A DNA stretch of 64,000 nucleotides, from NCBI RefSeq assembly GCF_964355755.1, contig NC_092673.1, forward strand, positions 16,495,001-16,559,000, given 5' to 3'. This stretch comes from Antedon mediterranea. Lineage: Eukaryota; Echinodermata; Crinoidea; Comatulida; Antedonidae. Both the position numbers and the translations under genes were made by a program. Shown here in pieces: positions 13,401-28,400 of the stretch. How positions within the stretch are numbered: position 1 is the first letter of the stretch; every line of letters begins with the position of its first letter. The notes beneath the pieces are model-generated. The model did not search any database, was not told where the DNA came from, and saw nothing but the letters and a program-made list of their open reading frames with translations.

Positions 13401-16400
13401 TGTTTGTAAGGCTTTGTATCACACAGAGCCTTATACAACCTTATACCATTGAAAAAAAAAAGCTATGACTTTTAATATAGTGTTTTTTATGAAAATTAAA
13501 TATGTAATATTTTGGTTTTGTGCATTTTTTTAGATTTACCAAGTACTGTTGATGAGCAATTTCAAACACAATTTCAGAAACAGACAAGTGATGAACAGAA
13601 AACAAAACTTCTTAAGCCAGAGAGTGGTAAGTTTAAGAATAAGAGCTGCTGTATGTTTTATGATTGTATCTATATATAATTTAACAGAATTGTGATTAAA
13701 ATGGGATTTCAGTAGAGAGAATTAGACGCTAATGTTATTTAAAAAATCATTTCTGAGCGGTACTGTAAAAAGGCGAAAAAGTGTGCAACTGATAACAAAT
13801 AACAAATGGAGAGATTTTATTTATCATAAATAATAACAGTTGATTGTTTCCATTTAAAATACTGTAATACTGGAATGAAGCTAGTTTGCAGATTTATGTG
13901 GCATGCTTGCTTGATTTTTGCTTGATTGTTGATTTTTAGGTTATATGCATTATCATGCGATTTAACGAAATCACGTTTGTAATCATATCTTCACAAGCAT
14001 GAATCACTTTTAAACAAAATTTGGTACTCATAAATTTCAGGTCATTATTTCATCATATGACAATACAATTACGTGCGTAGCGCATATAACGCATGCGTAC
14101 GCGCGCTTAAAATTTCCAAAATTGTCAAAATTTATTTTCGATGAAATTAGAGTACGTTTCAGGCAATTTTAAGCATTTAAAAAATTGCCATGAGTGCACA
14201 GATTTTTGCACGCGCACTGCTTGTTAAACGTTAATGCACGATTTCTGTTGTACAACCTTTCTTTAATAATATCATCATATTTTATTCACTTTTCAACTCG
14301 AATTTGCGTTTTCTTACGAGCACGTCAAAAGTGACAGGCTACGCACGTGTAAGTTAACAAAATGGTGAAAATATGCTAAATTAAAAAAAATAATATAGAT
14401 CGTAAGAATGCTCGGGAACACATATTTTTTATTTCATTTTCTTGAAGTGTATGTATCATATGTATGATTTATTATGAAATTAAGAGTACAAAAGTTGATA
14501 AAGTCATCATTAATTGCATTTTAAAATTTAAAAAATTTATTTCGACAATCAAAAATTTATGACATTTTCTTAGGCCGAAATAACAAACTTTAACTTTCTT
14601 CCTTCAAAATAAAAGTTCATATATTAAAGGTAAAAGTATATAGTTTGACAGTGCATCGTTTTTTTAACATTTTTAAAGATGTCATCATAGTAAAAAATTA
14701 TAATTCATTGCGGTATGTCGTAATCTATCTGCGCCAAAGTGGTTACTGCATAGTAAATACACGGAGGAATCTTTCTACAACTTTTAGTCAGTTGTGTATG
14801 GCTCGGTGGTCTGTGCTCGTGAAATAAGATTTTTTTTTATTATCCATATTGTTTGTTCAATTTTATTTTTTAGTGTATAGATTATACACATAATTTATCA
14901 TGAAATCTAGATAAAATGTAAGTAATGTCTTTATTATTATGTAACAATGTGATTTATGACATTATACGCAGAGGGATCTTTGATCGGATTGTGATACCGG
15001 CTATTGTATTCCCGTTAGCAAGATCCTATATTATAAACTAGATTTGAACTCGTCACTTTGACGAGTTAGTTATCCGCACGACAAACGCCACGCGCACGTC
15101 ATACGTTGGAATTTTGCACACGGAAAAAGATTATGGCTGTCATATTATTGATGTTGTGATTCTCTGTGTTTAGAGAAGGATGCTTTAGACCAGTTCCGCC
15201 TTATTATTAGCCAATCAAAATCGTATAATTTTTAGAGGGAAAATGTTATCCTCCTCTGAAGCCTAAAATTTGCATATCCAGTATAAAAGTAGAATGTAAT
15301 AGATATTAGAGGAGAAGAGAGAATAAGATCAGAGTAGATAAACGGAAAGATGATAAAGAGAATATTAAGGCTTGACTGGTAGTGGTAGAAAGATGTATTA
15401 ATCGAGTTACAAGGAATAAAAGTTCTAGTTGAGTTAAATATACTTTTTGTATGAGTTATCATTCAGTGACAGTGTACGTCGCGTGGAGTTATATATATAC
15501 GCCTGAGAAAGCTCGGAACCAACTAAAATAAATTCACTACAATGGCATTATGACCTGAATTTAAGAATATTATATGCTGTTAGTGCTGAATTCTGTCAAT
15601 TTTGTGTCATATAGTATATACAGTGCAAACGGTATAATCTGTATACATGTTACATACAGTGTAGAATAGGTGAAATTACGGGACCCCCCGTTTATTCCTA
15701 TTTTTAACATGGCGACGGTATCAAAATGAAACACTAAGATAGCAATTTGAGAAGGAAATTATCTCAGTAACAACATATTAACGTGCAGAAGAAATTTGAA
15801 TACGTGAAATATTGATGCTTGCTCTTTTAAATGTAATGAATTATGACGCAAAAGATGAAAATACAAGTTTTTTTATTTAACTGGCCATATGATGACGTCA
15901 CAACATCCGATTTGCAACATTTTCTCATGATTTCGTATCTACAATCCAATAGCTTCCAGAAAACGTTTTAATCGTGATTATCACATTTTATTTGTACGAG
16001 CTATAACAGATTAACATTTACTGTAAAGATGAAATTAATGGCACACGTAATTTAAATGTTTAGGCATGATGACGTCATACAAATTAAAATATTTTTAACT
16101 CATGCGAAGGATAGTTGATTGACCTAGACAATATCGAAATCGGGGTGAAAATGGAAAACGGATAAGTGGAGATGCGCTCTATTAAATGTGATGCGCTATG
16201 ACAAAAGAGACAAAATCCCTATATTTTATATTCGAGTGGCCATACGATGACGTCACATAGTCCAGTTAGCCATATTAATGCATGATCCGATATCTACAAC
16301 TCATCAACTTCCAGAATATGTAATAACAATAATTTTCACCGTTTAGTTGAGAAGCTACGACGGTTTAAAAAAATGCATCATTTTGACGAATTTTTGAACT

Positions 16401-19400
16401 TTTTCATAAAAAACGCGCGCAAATTATCCAATTCGACGTGCTCGTATGACGTAATTTTAAGCCGAAATTGTTTAAAATTTGGTAAAAGTACTGAAAAAGG
16501 CTGGAAAAACATAAATCATGCGGAAAAAGTATGTTATCAACGCTACGTGCGCACCGCGCGCGTGGTAATTTTTGACATGCTCAAAATTACATGAAACGCG
16601 TAGAAAGTTGATTAGAAATTATTTTTTCGCATTTTAACATTTTAAACGAACGTGCGCGCGTAACTTTGTGTAAAACATGTCATTTTTAGTGCACAAAAAG
16701 TTAGCGCAAGATATAAATTAAACTTTTGCTGAGTTTCAATTTAAATTGTTATATGGTTTTCGATCTATGTTAAATACGCGAAATTCATAAAATCGCGCGT
16801 AAGTCACTTTGCGCATTTCTGACGTCATTCACAAAAGTGGCTGCACAACTTCACGTAAATGCGCACATGTTGACAAAGTTATAAAATGTTAGCTTTACAC
16901 GTTTTAGAGATAAGCTCTGCACAAAAATGACAGAAAGAAAGAAGAATAATACAGAAAAACTAGATTTGAACTCGTCACTTTGACGAGTTCGGGTTATCCG
17001 CGCATACGCAACATGCACATACTTTAAACTATATGAACCTCGACAATTATTATGCCATCCTATGACATGAAATAAATATGTTTACAGTGCTGAATTGTAC
17101 CTATTTTGTAGCATACATTATGTTACAGTATTTACAGAATACACTGTATGTTATATACAGTGTAGCATAGACGGAATTTCGAGACCTATCTTTTAAATCC
17201 AATTATTAACACGATGACATCATCAAATTGACATAAAAATAACACTTTTAGAAGATAATTATCTAATTAATTACATTAATACAAATTTAAAGAATTTTGG
17301 TCACGTAAAAGTGAGATGCGCTCTCGTTTAAACGCAATGAACTTTTACGCAAGAGGTGAAAATATGACTTTTTGAATTCAACTGGCCATATGATGACGTC
17401 ACAACATCTGATTGACAAAATATTCACATGAATTCGTATCTACAATCCAATAGCTTCAAGAAAACGTTTTAATAATGATTATCACTTATAACTCTGACGA
17501 GCTATAACCGATTGAAATTTACTGTAAAGATAAAAATAAGTGACCCACGTTATTTACATTTTTAGACATGATGACGTCATAAAAATTAAAATATTTTTAA
17601 CTCATGCGAGAGGGAGTTGATTGACCTAGACAGTATTAAAATATATGAGGAAATGGAATACGTATAAGCGATATGCGCTCTATTTAATGTAATGAGCAAT
17701 AACGAAACAGTAAAAAAACCAATATTTTACATTTGTGTGGCCATACGATGACGTCATAACATCCGAGGGGTAAAGATTCTGCATGAATTCATATCTACAA
17801 CATATCTGCTTACATATTAAATTTTAAAAAATGGGGGTAACGGTTGATCCTGAGGAGCTATAATAGATTCAAAGTAGGCATAATTTTGACAATATTTTGT
17901 CTTTTTTGCAACTAAAACGCACGCAAATTGTCTAAATCAACGTGTTCGTATGACGTCATTTTAATTTGAAATGATGTCAATCTTTTTTAAAATGACTAGG
18001 AAAGGCTGGAAAATCATAATTCAAGAGAAAAAAACATGATTTTCATGCACCGTGCGCACCATACGCGTAAATTTTTTCGCACGCGCGGGAATTTTTGACA
18101 TGCTCAAAATGTCATGATCAGCGTAGAAAGTTGATTAGAAATTAATTTTGCGCATTTTGAAACTTTAAATGCGCGTGCGCGCGTAACTTCTTGTAAAACA
18201 TGTCATTTTTAATCCATAGAAAATTGACCCATGATATGAATTATAATTTTATTAAGTTTCATGAAACAATATTTGTTGGTTCTAAAGTTATGATCAGTTA
18301 TAGAAATTCATAAAATCGCGCGTAACTTACGCAACGCGTATCTGACATCGTCCAAAAGCTTGGCTGCACATCTACCCTTCAATGTCAATCTTTTTACCAA
18401 GTTATACAAAGTTATGTTCACAAGCAATAGAGATATGCTGGTCACAAAATCCGGGAAAGAAAGAATAACAAAGAAGATGAAAAAAAAGATATTTACAATC
18501 ACATGGGTTATCCTGCAACTAAGTTGCGGATAACCAAAAAAAAAAAGATGAAACAGGACAGTTACAAGGAGTTATCCGCTGAATGCGGATAACTAATAAT
18601 TAAAGATTCTGAGAAAATCAATCAATCAATATATCTTTTAAAAATCAATTATCTTTATTTAAATCAATGCATATAACCAAATTCTAGTTTTTTTTTAACT
18701 TTATTTACTCCAGATGTTTAAAAAATCTATTAAAATCTTGATTCAATTTTCAGATATTGCTGCACGTGAATTAGATTTTCAGAAAGCATACAATGAAGCC
18801 TTGAAAGATGGATCCGTTCCAGTCAATCTTGGAATGCTTAAAGTGATTGGGCAAGAAGGAGTTGGTAAAACATGCCTCATAAATGCATGTCTTGGAAAAG
18901 AGTAAGTAGTAGTAGTAGGACAGTGAAATGAACATTACAAAATATTTGTGAGTCAACTAAGAATTACAAACCAGCCAACTTTTATTGATTTGATTTTGAT
19001 AAACTACCACTTTTTAAATATTGCAGTGATAGATAACAATAGTTGAATAAAAACGTCTATAAATATATAAATCGGTTTCTACAATAATCATAAAACCATC
19101 AAATTTTCTATAGAATATAGAATTTGCTTTTAGGCTTGTATTTAAAAAAAAGATCATACGAATGGTCGGATAACTTGACTTCCTAAATGTATAATTAATG
19201 AATATATTAAAATGGTTTTGAAGTAAAAGGAGAAAAGTGCATGTTTTACAGTACCTGTACTTAAAATGACTGAAGTTCATTGTTGGTTTCAAATAATTTT
19301 GCCAGATTTGAGGAAAAGCATGTACTTACAGATGGCATAGCGGTGATAAGAACAGCAAGCACAACATGGACAGAGGCTAAAGCTGATAGTGGTAAACATG

Positions 19401-22400
19401 AATACAAATTAGCATATTACTCTTCCCATCATCATACGTTATGTAACCATATTTATCAATAATTATTATCATAGACACAAACAAGTCCACAATGAAATGG
19501 AGACATAGAATGGAATTCAATAAATGTATACAACCGTAGTATGGATTCAACAGTCATATTTTCACATACATTACAATTGTTACTCTATGATCCCTTTATA
19601 ACGCACACATTCTTTGATGATGTACTGTAATTGTAATTTTACTTCGACAGTAGTAAAATATCCAAAGTATAGTCACATATGAACGTATGTGCTGAAATAA
19701 TATGTACACACTTTCTCTTTCTCTACAGGTGATCCTTCAAAACAGTATACGAAAATGGTCACTGACAAATTGAGAGCAAAGGAAACTGTAAGCGTATGTC
19801 AGTAATAATAGGGTGGTTTCGCAACCATACGAATACGATAACGAAAACGGATACGTCACACATTTGTGAAACTTTTGAGCTGATCCCCATTTCATATTCG
19901 TAAGGCGTATTTGTGTTGACGAATATCACCAGTCATATTCGTAACTCCAAAACGAGTATAGTTTTTGATCTATTTTGCACATTTTGCATTTGAATTAGGA
20001 ATGATTCATGATTATTATATAATTATGGATTTATTGAAAGTAATTTACTAAAGTAATTCACTAAAATGCCAGGTCAATTTAGATAAATAGCAGTTTTTAA
20101 AGTCCTCACTCGCTTTGATGTTACGCTAGGCCTAGGCAGCTGGCCAAGCACCAAGCAACACATACCTGCGCTTCGCTCAAATTTACCGCAGTCATATTTT
20201 AGACGCGCCTCGATATTTCGTTGCCATGCGAAACAGATTTTTCTATGGCTTACGAAAACGAATACGTGTGCGTGACGTATCCGTTTTCGTTATCGTATTC
20301 GTAAGATTGCGAAACCTCTCTATTGAATTAAGTAGCACCTACAGGACTATTGCAAACCAGTCACTTAGGCTTTCTTTCTAAATGAATCAATGAGGCATTA
20401 TGAGTGGCTATTTCATTTTTTTGCTTCAATCCTTTTAAAATTTACTCTAAAAATTAATTTGGTTTTGATTTTGAGAGTAAATAATATTAGTTTTCTCTTA
20501 TATTAAATTGTAAACAATACTGTATTTAACTTTGAATAAACATTTGTTTCTTTTTTATATCCATATATTGTTTTTGTTTTATGTGTCAGACACCACCTAT
20601 AGATGATAATAATGACAACAATGATGATTACAAAACTGATGACAACAATGATGACAAAAATGATGACAACAATGATGACAACAATGATCGTATGTAACTT
20701 TCCCTTAAATTTTAATTATTTTTACATTTTTGTAGTAAAAGCATTAATAAATAAGTTGCAATTATCAGTTTGCAATTTCTGTCATATTAAACATCTATTG
20801 TCCCCAAAAAACATGAAAAATAAAGATTATTAAAATCAGACTTTGAATAGATTATTTTGTAGTCAATCACTTCTGTAGAAAAAAAGGAAACACATATAAA
20901 ATAACAAAAAATAAATGGTTAAATTCAAGCAAAAACCCATTGGCTGGCAGTCAATTTGACTATTTTTTGCTTAAAATTACAGTTTTTTAGGTAAATACAT
21001 TTTTTTTCAATCCAATTTTTGGTCAAAGTGGATAACTATTAGGTGACATTAAAATTGCATATTTAAACAAATATTGTAAGAATTATTTTTTCAAGGGGAC
21101 ATATTTAAGTTCATAGTTATTTAAAATAATAAGATTATTAATTAGATTTTCCAATTTAATGTAACTAAAGAAGTATAAAATTATGTTATCAGATTTATAA
21201 CTTAGAGGCAACCTATCTGTGTAACAATTATGGTGACGGTAATTTAGAGAAAACATGGCAGCGGCCATCCCACTGCTAGACAGTCCACAGACGCTGTACA
21301 TGCAGGCTTGATGGGCATGTTTCTTTGTTAGCAAAGTTAAACAAAGATGAACTAAAACACTTATTAAAACCTTAAAAGGGGCTTACAAAGATGCTTATTT
21401 TTTTGTATGAATCTAGAAGAATCAAAGTGAATTCACAGTCTACACCTACTATATAATATACATATACTAGCTTATACAAATGTGCAGTTAATAGTTTGTA
21501 TATATTACTGTATCCTTTCACATCTACCGTCCCCTTTCGCTTACCGTCCCGATGCAAAAGCTCACTAATGATGATAATGAGGACAACTATACTCATAGTA
21601 ATGACTTTTTAACTGACTCATTAACTATGATGATTATAGATGATTATAGGACTAAAACAATGATGCTTGTTATGCCGTTTGTGGAATGACCAAAAAACTT
21701 GTTCCCACTACAGGTGCTTATACAGTTACTGAAGCTATCCCATTTGATACAGAGCAGCAATTAGATAATGATGTAATCAAGAATGTTGTTGAGGAAAATA
21801 AGGAGACTTTGGAAGAAACATTCAACATCTGGGACCATGGGGGACAATTAATCTACCATGGTCTACATCGGGTAAGTAGGTTTCTGTATAGACTAACATG
21901 ATTGTATGGCCAAGGTATAGTTTGCTTTTTTCTTTTTTTTTCCCATTAAGCAATCGCAAACATCTTTCCATGGTACTGCATAGTAATATATATAACAATT
22001 TAATATTAAATTCTTGTCATTTGATTGGAGGATTGTGGGTCACATGATATTCAATAGACATACTATTAAACTTTTAAGTCAGATTGCACATTCTTATGTT
22101 ACACAGTGAGCAACCGAAACATGGGACGCAAGAATAGACTACCTACCTTGTCATCTGCCAAGGTAGTAAGAATAGACTGCGTGTTAAAAAATCAATCTGT
22201 ATTGTCGCGTCTATAATTGTTCTACTTCTCTAATAGTTTAGGCCTTGGCCTAGCCTCTCGTTAAAAGAATAACACACCTACTTTTAACAAGAGGCTAGGC
22301 CATTGAAAAAGTAGCACTCTAATTTTAGACAGGGAGTAAAACAATTAGACACGGCACACACTACAGGTTAAGGAAATGTGATCAGTCAACAACAGCCTCT

Positions 22401-25400
22401 TCACTGTGTAAAATATGCGCAAAACAAAATTGCAGTATTCGCACACATATAACGTTGCACTCTTGATGACATCATTAGGAGAGCATTTATTTATATCATG
22501 CAACCCATAATCCTCCAATCAAATAAAAGAATATACTTAGGTGTGTTATAATATACAAATAATGAATGTTTACGAGTGCACTGGGGCAAATAATTTCATG
22601 TGATAAAAGTAGAACATTTCATCTATCACTACGCCAACTTGGTAATAATATAGACAATACTCACACAGATAATACAACTGAATAACCGATACTTGAGGTA
22701 TAACAATAATGTAACTTTATTAACAAAGCAAACAGTAAACATTCGTATGTAAAACAACAACAACGAGGGGGCTCATATGGAGCGCCGTACGTGACATAAC
22801 AGCCAAACTGGCGTGACTACCTTTTTTTTTTTTTTTCCTTTTCTCAAAAAAAAACAAAGTCAACAACAAAAACGGCAAATCGGGACAAACTGTGAATCAA
22901 ATATAAAAAATTGAAAAACGAGCTTTCATCGGGTAGACTGCCCTCCAGCTTGGGGATTATTCTGCCCCACAATACTTATCAGGAATCACTTGTCAAGTAC
23001 AAAATCGTTAAGATGAGTGGGTAAGCGATGACTGCGAGTAGATCGTCTGGGTTCTATCACTGGTGGTGGAATAACGACTTTATGAAGGTCGGTGAGAGGG
23101 CGGACATCATCAGAAGCAGCAGGAGTTAAGAACTCTGAGTCGGTACCAGCAGGCAATGGATCAACCTGGTAAGCGTGATCGGCTGGGGTTGACAGCTCAA
23201 TAGGTATTTCTGTACGCGGTGGCTCAGGAATTTGATAATCATCATCGCTGTTCGAGTCCTCTTGGTAATAATGTTGCGATCGAGGAGATGGTGACGAGGG
23301 AACCTTGTAGCATTCCGTACGCTTGACTTTGTACGCCGTACTACGTAACTGAGAACCGATAAATTTGCGGATATTGCACCAAGTGTTATCAACCGACGTT
23401 ACGAGATAGCGATGACGGGCCTTTGACTTGTTGCGATCGGCTAAGACGTACACAAGATCACCAACATCAATATCGGAGCTTGCTGGAAAACGGCCCGTTG
23501 GAGCCTTTGATCTTTCACTATGTGCATGATTGGCTAAACGACGTTTGTGCTGTGAGATAATTAATTGACTGTCAGACAGAGGAATTTGGTCGTTAGTAAA
23601 CTGGTCGCGTTGTGTCCACATCTCCCTAGAAGAGAGACCACATGAGCGTAGTCGAGAGTTTAAGCAAGCCATAGTAATTTTGAGCATAGTTGGGGTGACT
23701 AATCCACCAGTGGGTTCTTGTGTAAGAAGTTCGTCTTCTACTTCACGTACGGCCTTTTCGGCGATTGGATTCTTATTTGGGTTTTTGGTTCTTCCTAGCT
23801 CAATCATTATTCTGTGGTGCGCTAACAACTTATCGCTGACCAACGAAGCAAATCCAGGAGCAGGGTCGGTGCGAATTACAGCGTGTGGGCCGTCAAGAGG
23901 CCTGAGCTCGATACAAAGGCGGATTAAACCGTCTCGTAGACTGTCGTGACGTTCGCTGTCGATAATGCACGCGACTGTAAATGATGTTACACACTCTCGC
24001 ATCACTAGAATAAGTTGTCGTTCACGCTTAATTACATCAGCAGCGAAGGTGGTACCAACTGCATCGGGTGGGTCTCCGGTGGACTGCGGGATAACGGTAT
24101 GTGGAATAGAGCGAAGGGCAGCGCAGTGGTGACATCTTGCTGAGATACGCTCCACAGAGGCATCCATGTCGAGAGCGAAGAAATATCTACGAACGATCGT
24201 TTTAAGCTGATGGCACGAAGGGTGGTCAAAACGCAGATGAAGTGCTGTGAGAAGGCCCTCGAGGACATCACGAGGAACAACAATACATTCGCGTACGGGT
24301 GCGAGTGGCTCATCCCTACGAACGACCAAAAGACCATCCTTGGCTATGGTAGAAAATCGTAGAAGGCGCTTGACATCTTTAATGTTTGTGATTTTTTTGT
24401 GGGGGCGAGTACCCTGAGAAAGGTGAGCGTGAGTGCGTCGTAGGACCGGACATTCAGACTGGATGGCCAGCCAGGCAGGACGACTAGTGAAAGGTAGCTT
24501 TGTGGAGCCAGATATAACGTCTTTAATGTTCACTTGGAAAACAACAGAGTCTTCGGTTTGTTGGACAAAAGAGCAGATTTGGCAAGAAGGAGCGTCACAA
24601 GGTTGTGCGTTCCTGCTCCCGAAGTCGGACGGCATATTTGCGGAACCTGCGAGGTGGTGAACAGATGCGTGATAGCGGCTAACAGTGGATAAGAAGGTTG
24701 AAACCCGAGGACTCACAGAGAATTCACCTCTGCACAACTTTTCGTAGGCTTGGACACATGGCTTACTGTCTGTCAAAATGTGTGCCTGATGTGCGGATTG
24801 TATGATAAATGGACTAAAGTGTTTTGTGGATGCGGCAATTGAAAGAGCTTCGACTTCACATGGTAACCAGGTCATTTGTCGTCCGCGTAGTTTAGCGCTA
24901 TAAAAACCAGCGAGTAATGGTTTGCTGTCACGGGAGACATACAAGGTGGAAGCTATGCCATATTTCTTGACGGCGCCATCAGTTACAATCCACAATTGGT
25001 CACTTGCTCGTGGGATGGCAATCGTGTGTGGTGAGTTGAGGATAGATTGCGCACTTGCGAAACTAGCGAGCAATTCGTCAGACCAGTCTATCTTCTCTTG
25101 GGATTGTCGTCCAGCGACAGCAGCTTCAAGAGGTGACAAAATAGGTGCACATCGCGGGAGAACGCGAGATAGCATCTTAAATGCGCCAATGAACGATCGT
25201 AATCCGGTCACGGTGACTGGTCTCGGGCAGCTAGATAATGTTGAGATGCGATGAGAGCTAGCTCGGAGTGTCCCTTGGCTCCATATCCACCCAAGAATGT
25301 TAGTAGTCTTAGGACAGATAACGGTTTTGGTAGCGGATAAATGTAGTCCTGAGTTGGATAGTGCATGAAGGATTCTTCTCCATACGTTCAAGACCTCTTC

Positions 25401-28400
25401 AACTGTATTACCGCCGCAGTAAAGATCATCAGCGAGTTTTGTAGCTGAACCTTCTTCTAAAAAATCACCCACTACTCTGCTTAGAAGTTCTTCCAATGCG
25501 GTTTCTGACCCCGGCATGCCCATTGCGCAACGGGTATATACCCTGACACCGTGAAATGGAGTGACGATTCCGCAATATTTCATAGACGGTTTTGAAAGTG
25601 GAATTTGGTAGAAAGCGTTGGTAAGATCCGTTGTTATAATGTATTTCCACTGTCCGATTTTAAGAAGAGTGGAGTCGACGTCAGGCATGAGTGACGGTTG
25701 TGGTTTGCTGTACCTGCCGACATCGGCAAAGGATGTCACTAATCTGGAACCGCCGTTGGGTTTCTTCACGAGGAATGACGGATTGAGATATTCTACAGCA
25801 ACTCCAACATCTTCTGGACGGGCAAAAACTCCAAGTGTTTCGAGTTCGTCGAACTTGTGTTGTAGTTCGAGGAGCTTGTCTCTTGCATACTGAGGAAGGC
25901 GACCTTTGCGTTGTGGGGGTTGGACTGGTCCCATATTTACGGTGGCAACAAACGGGCCTACAGCACCATTATAACCTTTAAAGGAAGGGTTGAAAATGTC
26001 ATCATACTCCTTGTGGAGGCTAGTAAATTGTTCGAGTATGTTGCGAGGTAGAATGCTATCCGGATCCAGCTTAATGTTATCAGAGAAGCAAGTGTGAACT
26101 GTTGTAGTGCTAAGCTTTGGTGGTTTAATCGGGGATGATGAAGTGTCAGGTAGGTTAGGTGTAAACACAGGGCTAGCTTGGCAAAACTGTTCATTGCGTG
26201 AAAGCACTTTGGGTTCGTCTGACAGGTTAGGAATGCGAATTCGTCCGGCAACGCACGATATGATACGTGGTTCAGGCCAAACATGAGATGGCAAAGATGT
26301 TTTCGAGATTGGTGCATCAACGCGAGGTTCAATAGCAACAGTGTCTATGTGGGTGAGGTCATTTGGGAGTGAAAGTTCAATGTAACTACCTGGCCATATC
26401 ACAGTGCGTGTTGAGGGAGCACGGAGAACATGAGCGCGTCTGATCGAGTGGCATTCGGACAAAGTGGTAGGCAAAGAGCCATAGATGTATGTTGTGCCAT
26501 CGGCCATAACTACTTGACGCTTAGCGGGGCGGATAGAAATATCATTCTGTTCCATAAACGGTGTACCAGCGAGTAGCTCAACGTCGAGGTCCTTAACGAC
26601 GAGGCCATTGAAAGTCAAGTCTTTATTGTCACGTGTAAAGGTGACGTTTGTCTCGCCCATAACCTGTAACTGCGAAGATCCATCGGCTTGGTGTGCTGAT
26701 TGACTACTGGGCTTAATCTGAACGCCAAGTAAACGTGCAGTTGATTCACGGATCATGTTGCCAGTAGCACCGCTGTCTATAGTAATATGTACGGTATTAT
26801 AGCCGTGAAAGGCTTCGAGATATGGCGACTGACGTACCTGTATTCGAAGAGCTGAGGATGAACCAGATGGTGGGTCGTTGGGATCCTCGACACGGGTGGA
26901 ATCCTGTTCATAGCAGTAACTGTCGTCATCGTCGAAGATGTTTGCGGCCCGGGCACGTGCCATGTAGCGGCGGTCGCGTTCCGGAAGGAACTTGCACTCA
27001 CTGAGAAAGTGGCGGTCTGGTCGTCCACCTTGTTTACAAAATGGGCAGCATTTATTTGGTTTGTTATTGTATGTCTGAGTATTGAATGTCTTAGGTGGGT
27101 AGCGGGAACGCGGTGGTTGAGAAGGAAGAGAAGCTGGTCTTTGAAACGGTAAAATCGCTGAACGCATGACTCTTGTGTCATCGGAAGTTTTGATTTCTTC
27201 TAATAGGGAAGTCATAGCTTGTGAAATTTCAGGCTTGATGGACGCCAGTGTACGTGAGCGAAGCTCTGTGCCATACCTCTGTTTGACGAGTTGGGGAAGT
27301 GAAGGGTGAACTAAGCGTAGCCATGTCAGTGTGAGTAGGTTTTCAAGTGAAGGGGTGAGTTCTTCGTCTTCCGTAATAGGTTGATTGTGGTGAGTTATAA
27401 CACTGTCTGCTTGAAGAAGATTGTCATCAATGAAAGCTAGCAAACGTTGGTATAGATCCTCTGGGCGTTCATCTGGGCCCAGACTAATGTTAGCAAACTC
27501 TAAGAAATGAGCCCCACTAGATTGGAACCCGTAATGTAATCGTATGCATTGCCAGATGCAAGGTAGTGATGTGGATGATTTTACGATAGTGTTTCTTGAG
27601 ATTACAGGGCAATAGTTAGCAATTTGACCTAACATTAGTTCCAACATGGTTACTTTCTGTTGTGCAGATAAAGCATTAGCTACGTTGTCTTCAAAACCAT
27701 TGTCATCAGTGAACCCTCGGAGTGGGGAAGCTCTGGTTTTCTTGCCCCACGAGAAACCTTCCACCAGGAAATTGGCGAATTTAGTGTCTAATGTTAACGT
27801 GTACATGAGGTTTTGACGCCAATTCTCAAATGTGTTTATTGTTTCGTTTTTACCTAAGCACCATTGCTTGGGGGCACGATTGGATGCAGCCATTGTTGTG
27901 GTGTTTATACAAAGTGTACTGAATGAAACGTTATTCCTCTATTGACGAACGGAGAATTACAGCGACTGCAGTATGCGCCGGTCAGTTGCTCGCCTGTGGA
28001 TGTGCGATAACGGCAGTATAAGTACTATAGTTATAGGGCTAGGCCTAGGTCTGCCTCCTGTGTAGACGGTAAGTCGATATTCTTGTGGGCAGTAAAATGT
28101 GTTGCGTAGGATTTTCGTCTCCCGACGCTGCCACCACGCCAACTTGGTAATAATATAGACAATACTCACACAGATAATACAACTGAATAACCGATACTTG
28201 AGGTATAACAATAATGTAACTTTATTAACAAAGCAAACAGTAAACATTCGTATGTAAAACAACAACAACGAGGGGGCTCATATGGAGCGCCGTACGTGAC
28301 ATAACAGCCAAACTGGCGCTAATACATTTTTTTTTCATTGCATGAATATAAAATATCCATGCCTAATGTTAAAATTGGGTGTCTAGAAAACTCAGATCTA

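Larger units (their letters stand above)
22632..28318 (-). mobile_element. Young Ty3/Gypsy-type LTR retrotransposon, complete
   Basis: Two 182 bp LTRs that look identical base for base flank an internal region with one intact gag-pol ORF. Read on the minus strand, a primer-binding site follows the right LTR and an A/G-rich polypurine tract precedes the left one. CTA at 22629-22631 and 28319-28321 may be part of a short target duplication. The element lies antisense in the intron between the exons ending 21871 and starting 30958. Confidence 0.9.

Noticed and set aside
18714-18753. Upstream extension of the P-loop exon from ATG 18714
   Set aside because: The acceptor at 18751-18753 fits the incoming phase and gives a natural continuation; the extension would only matter for an unsupported internal start.
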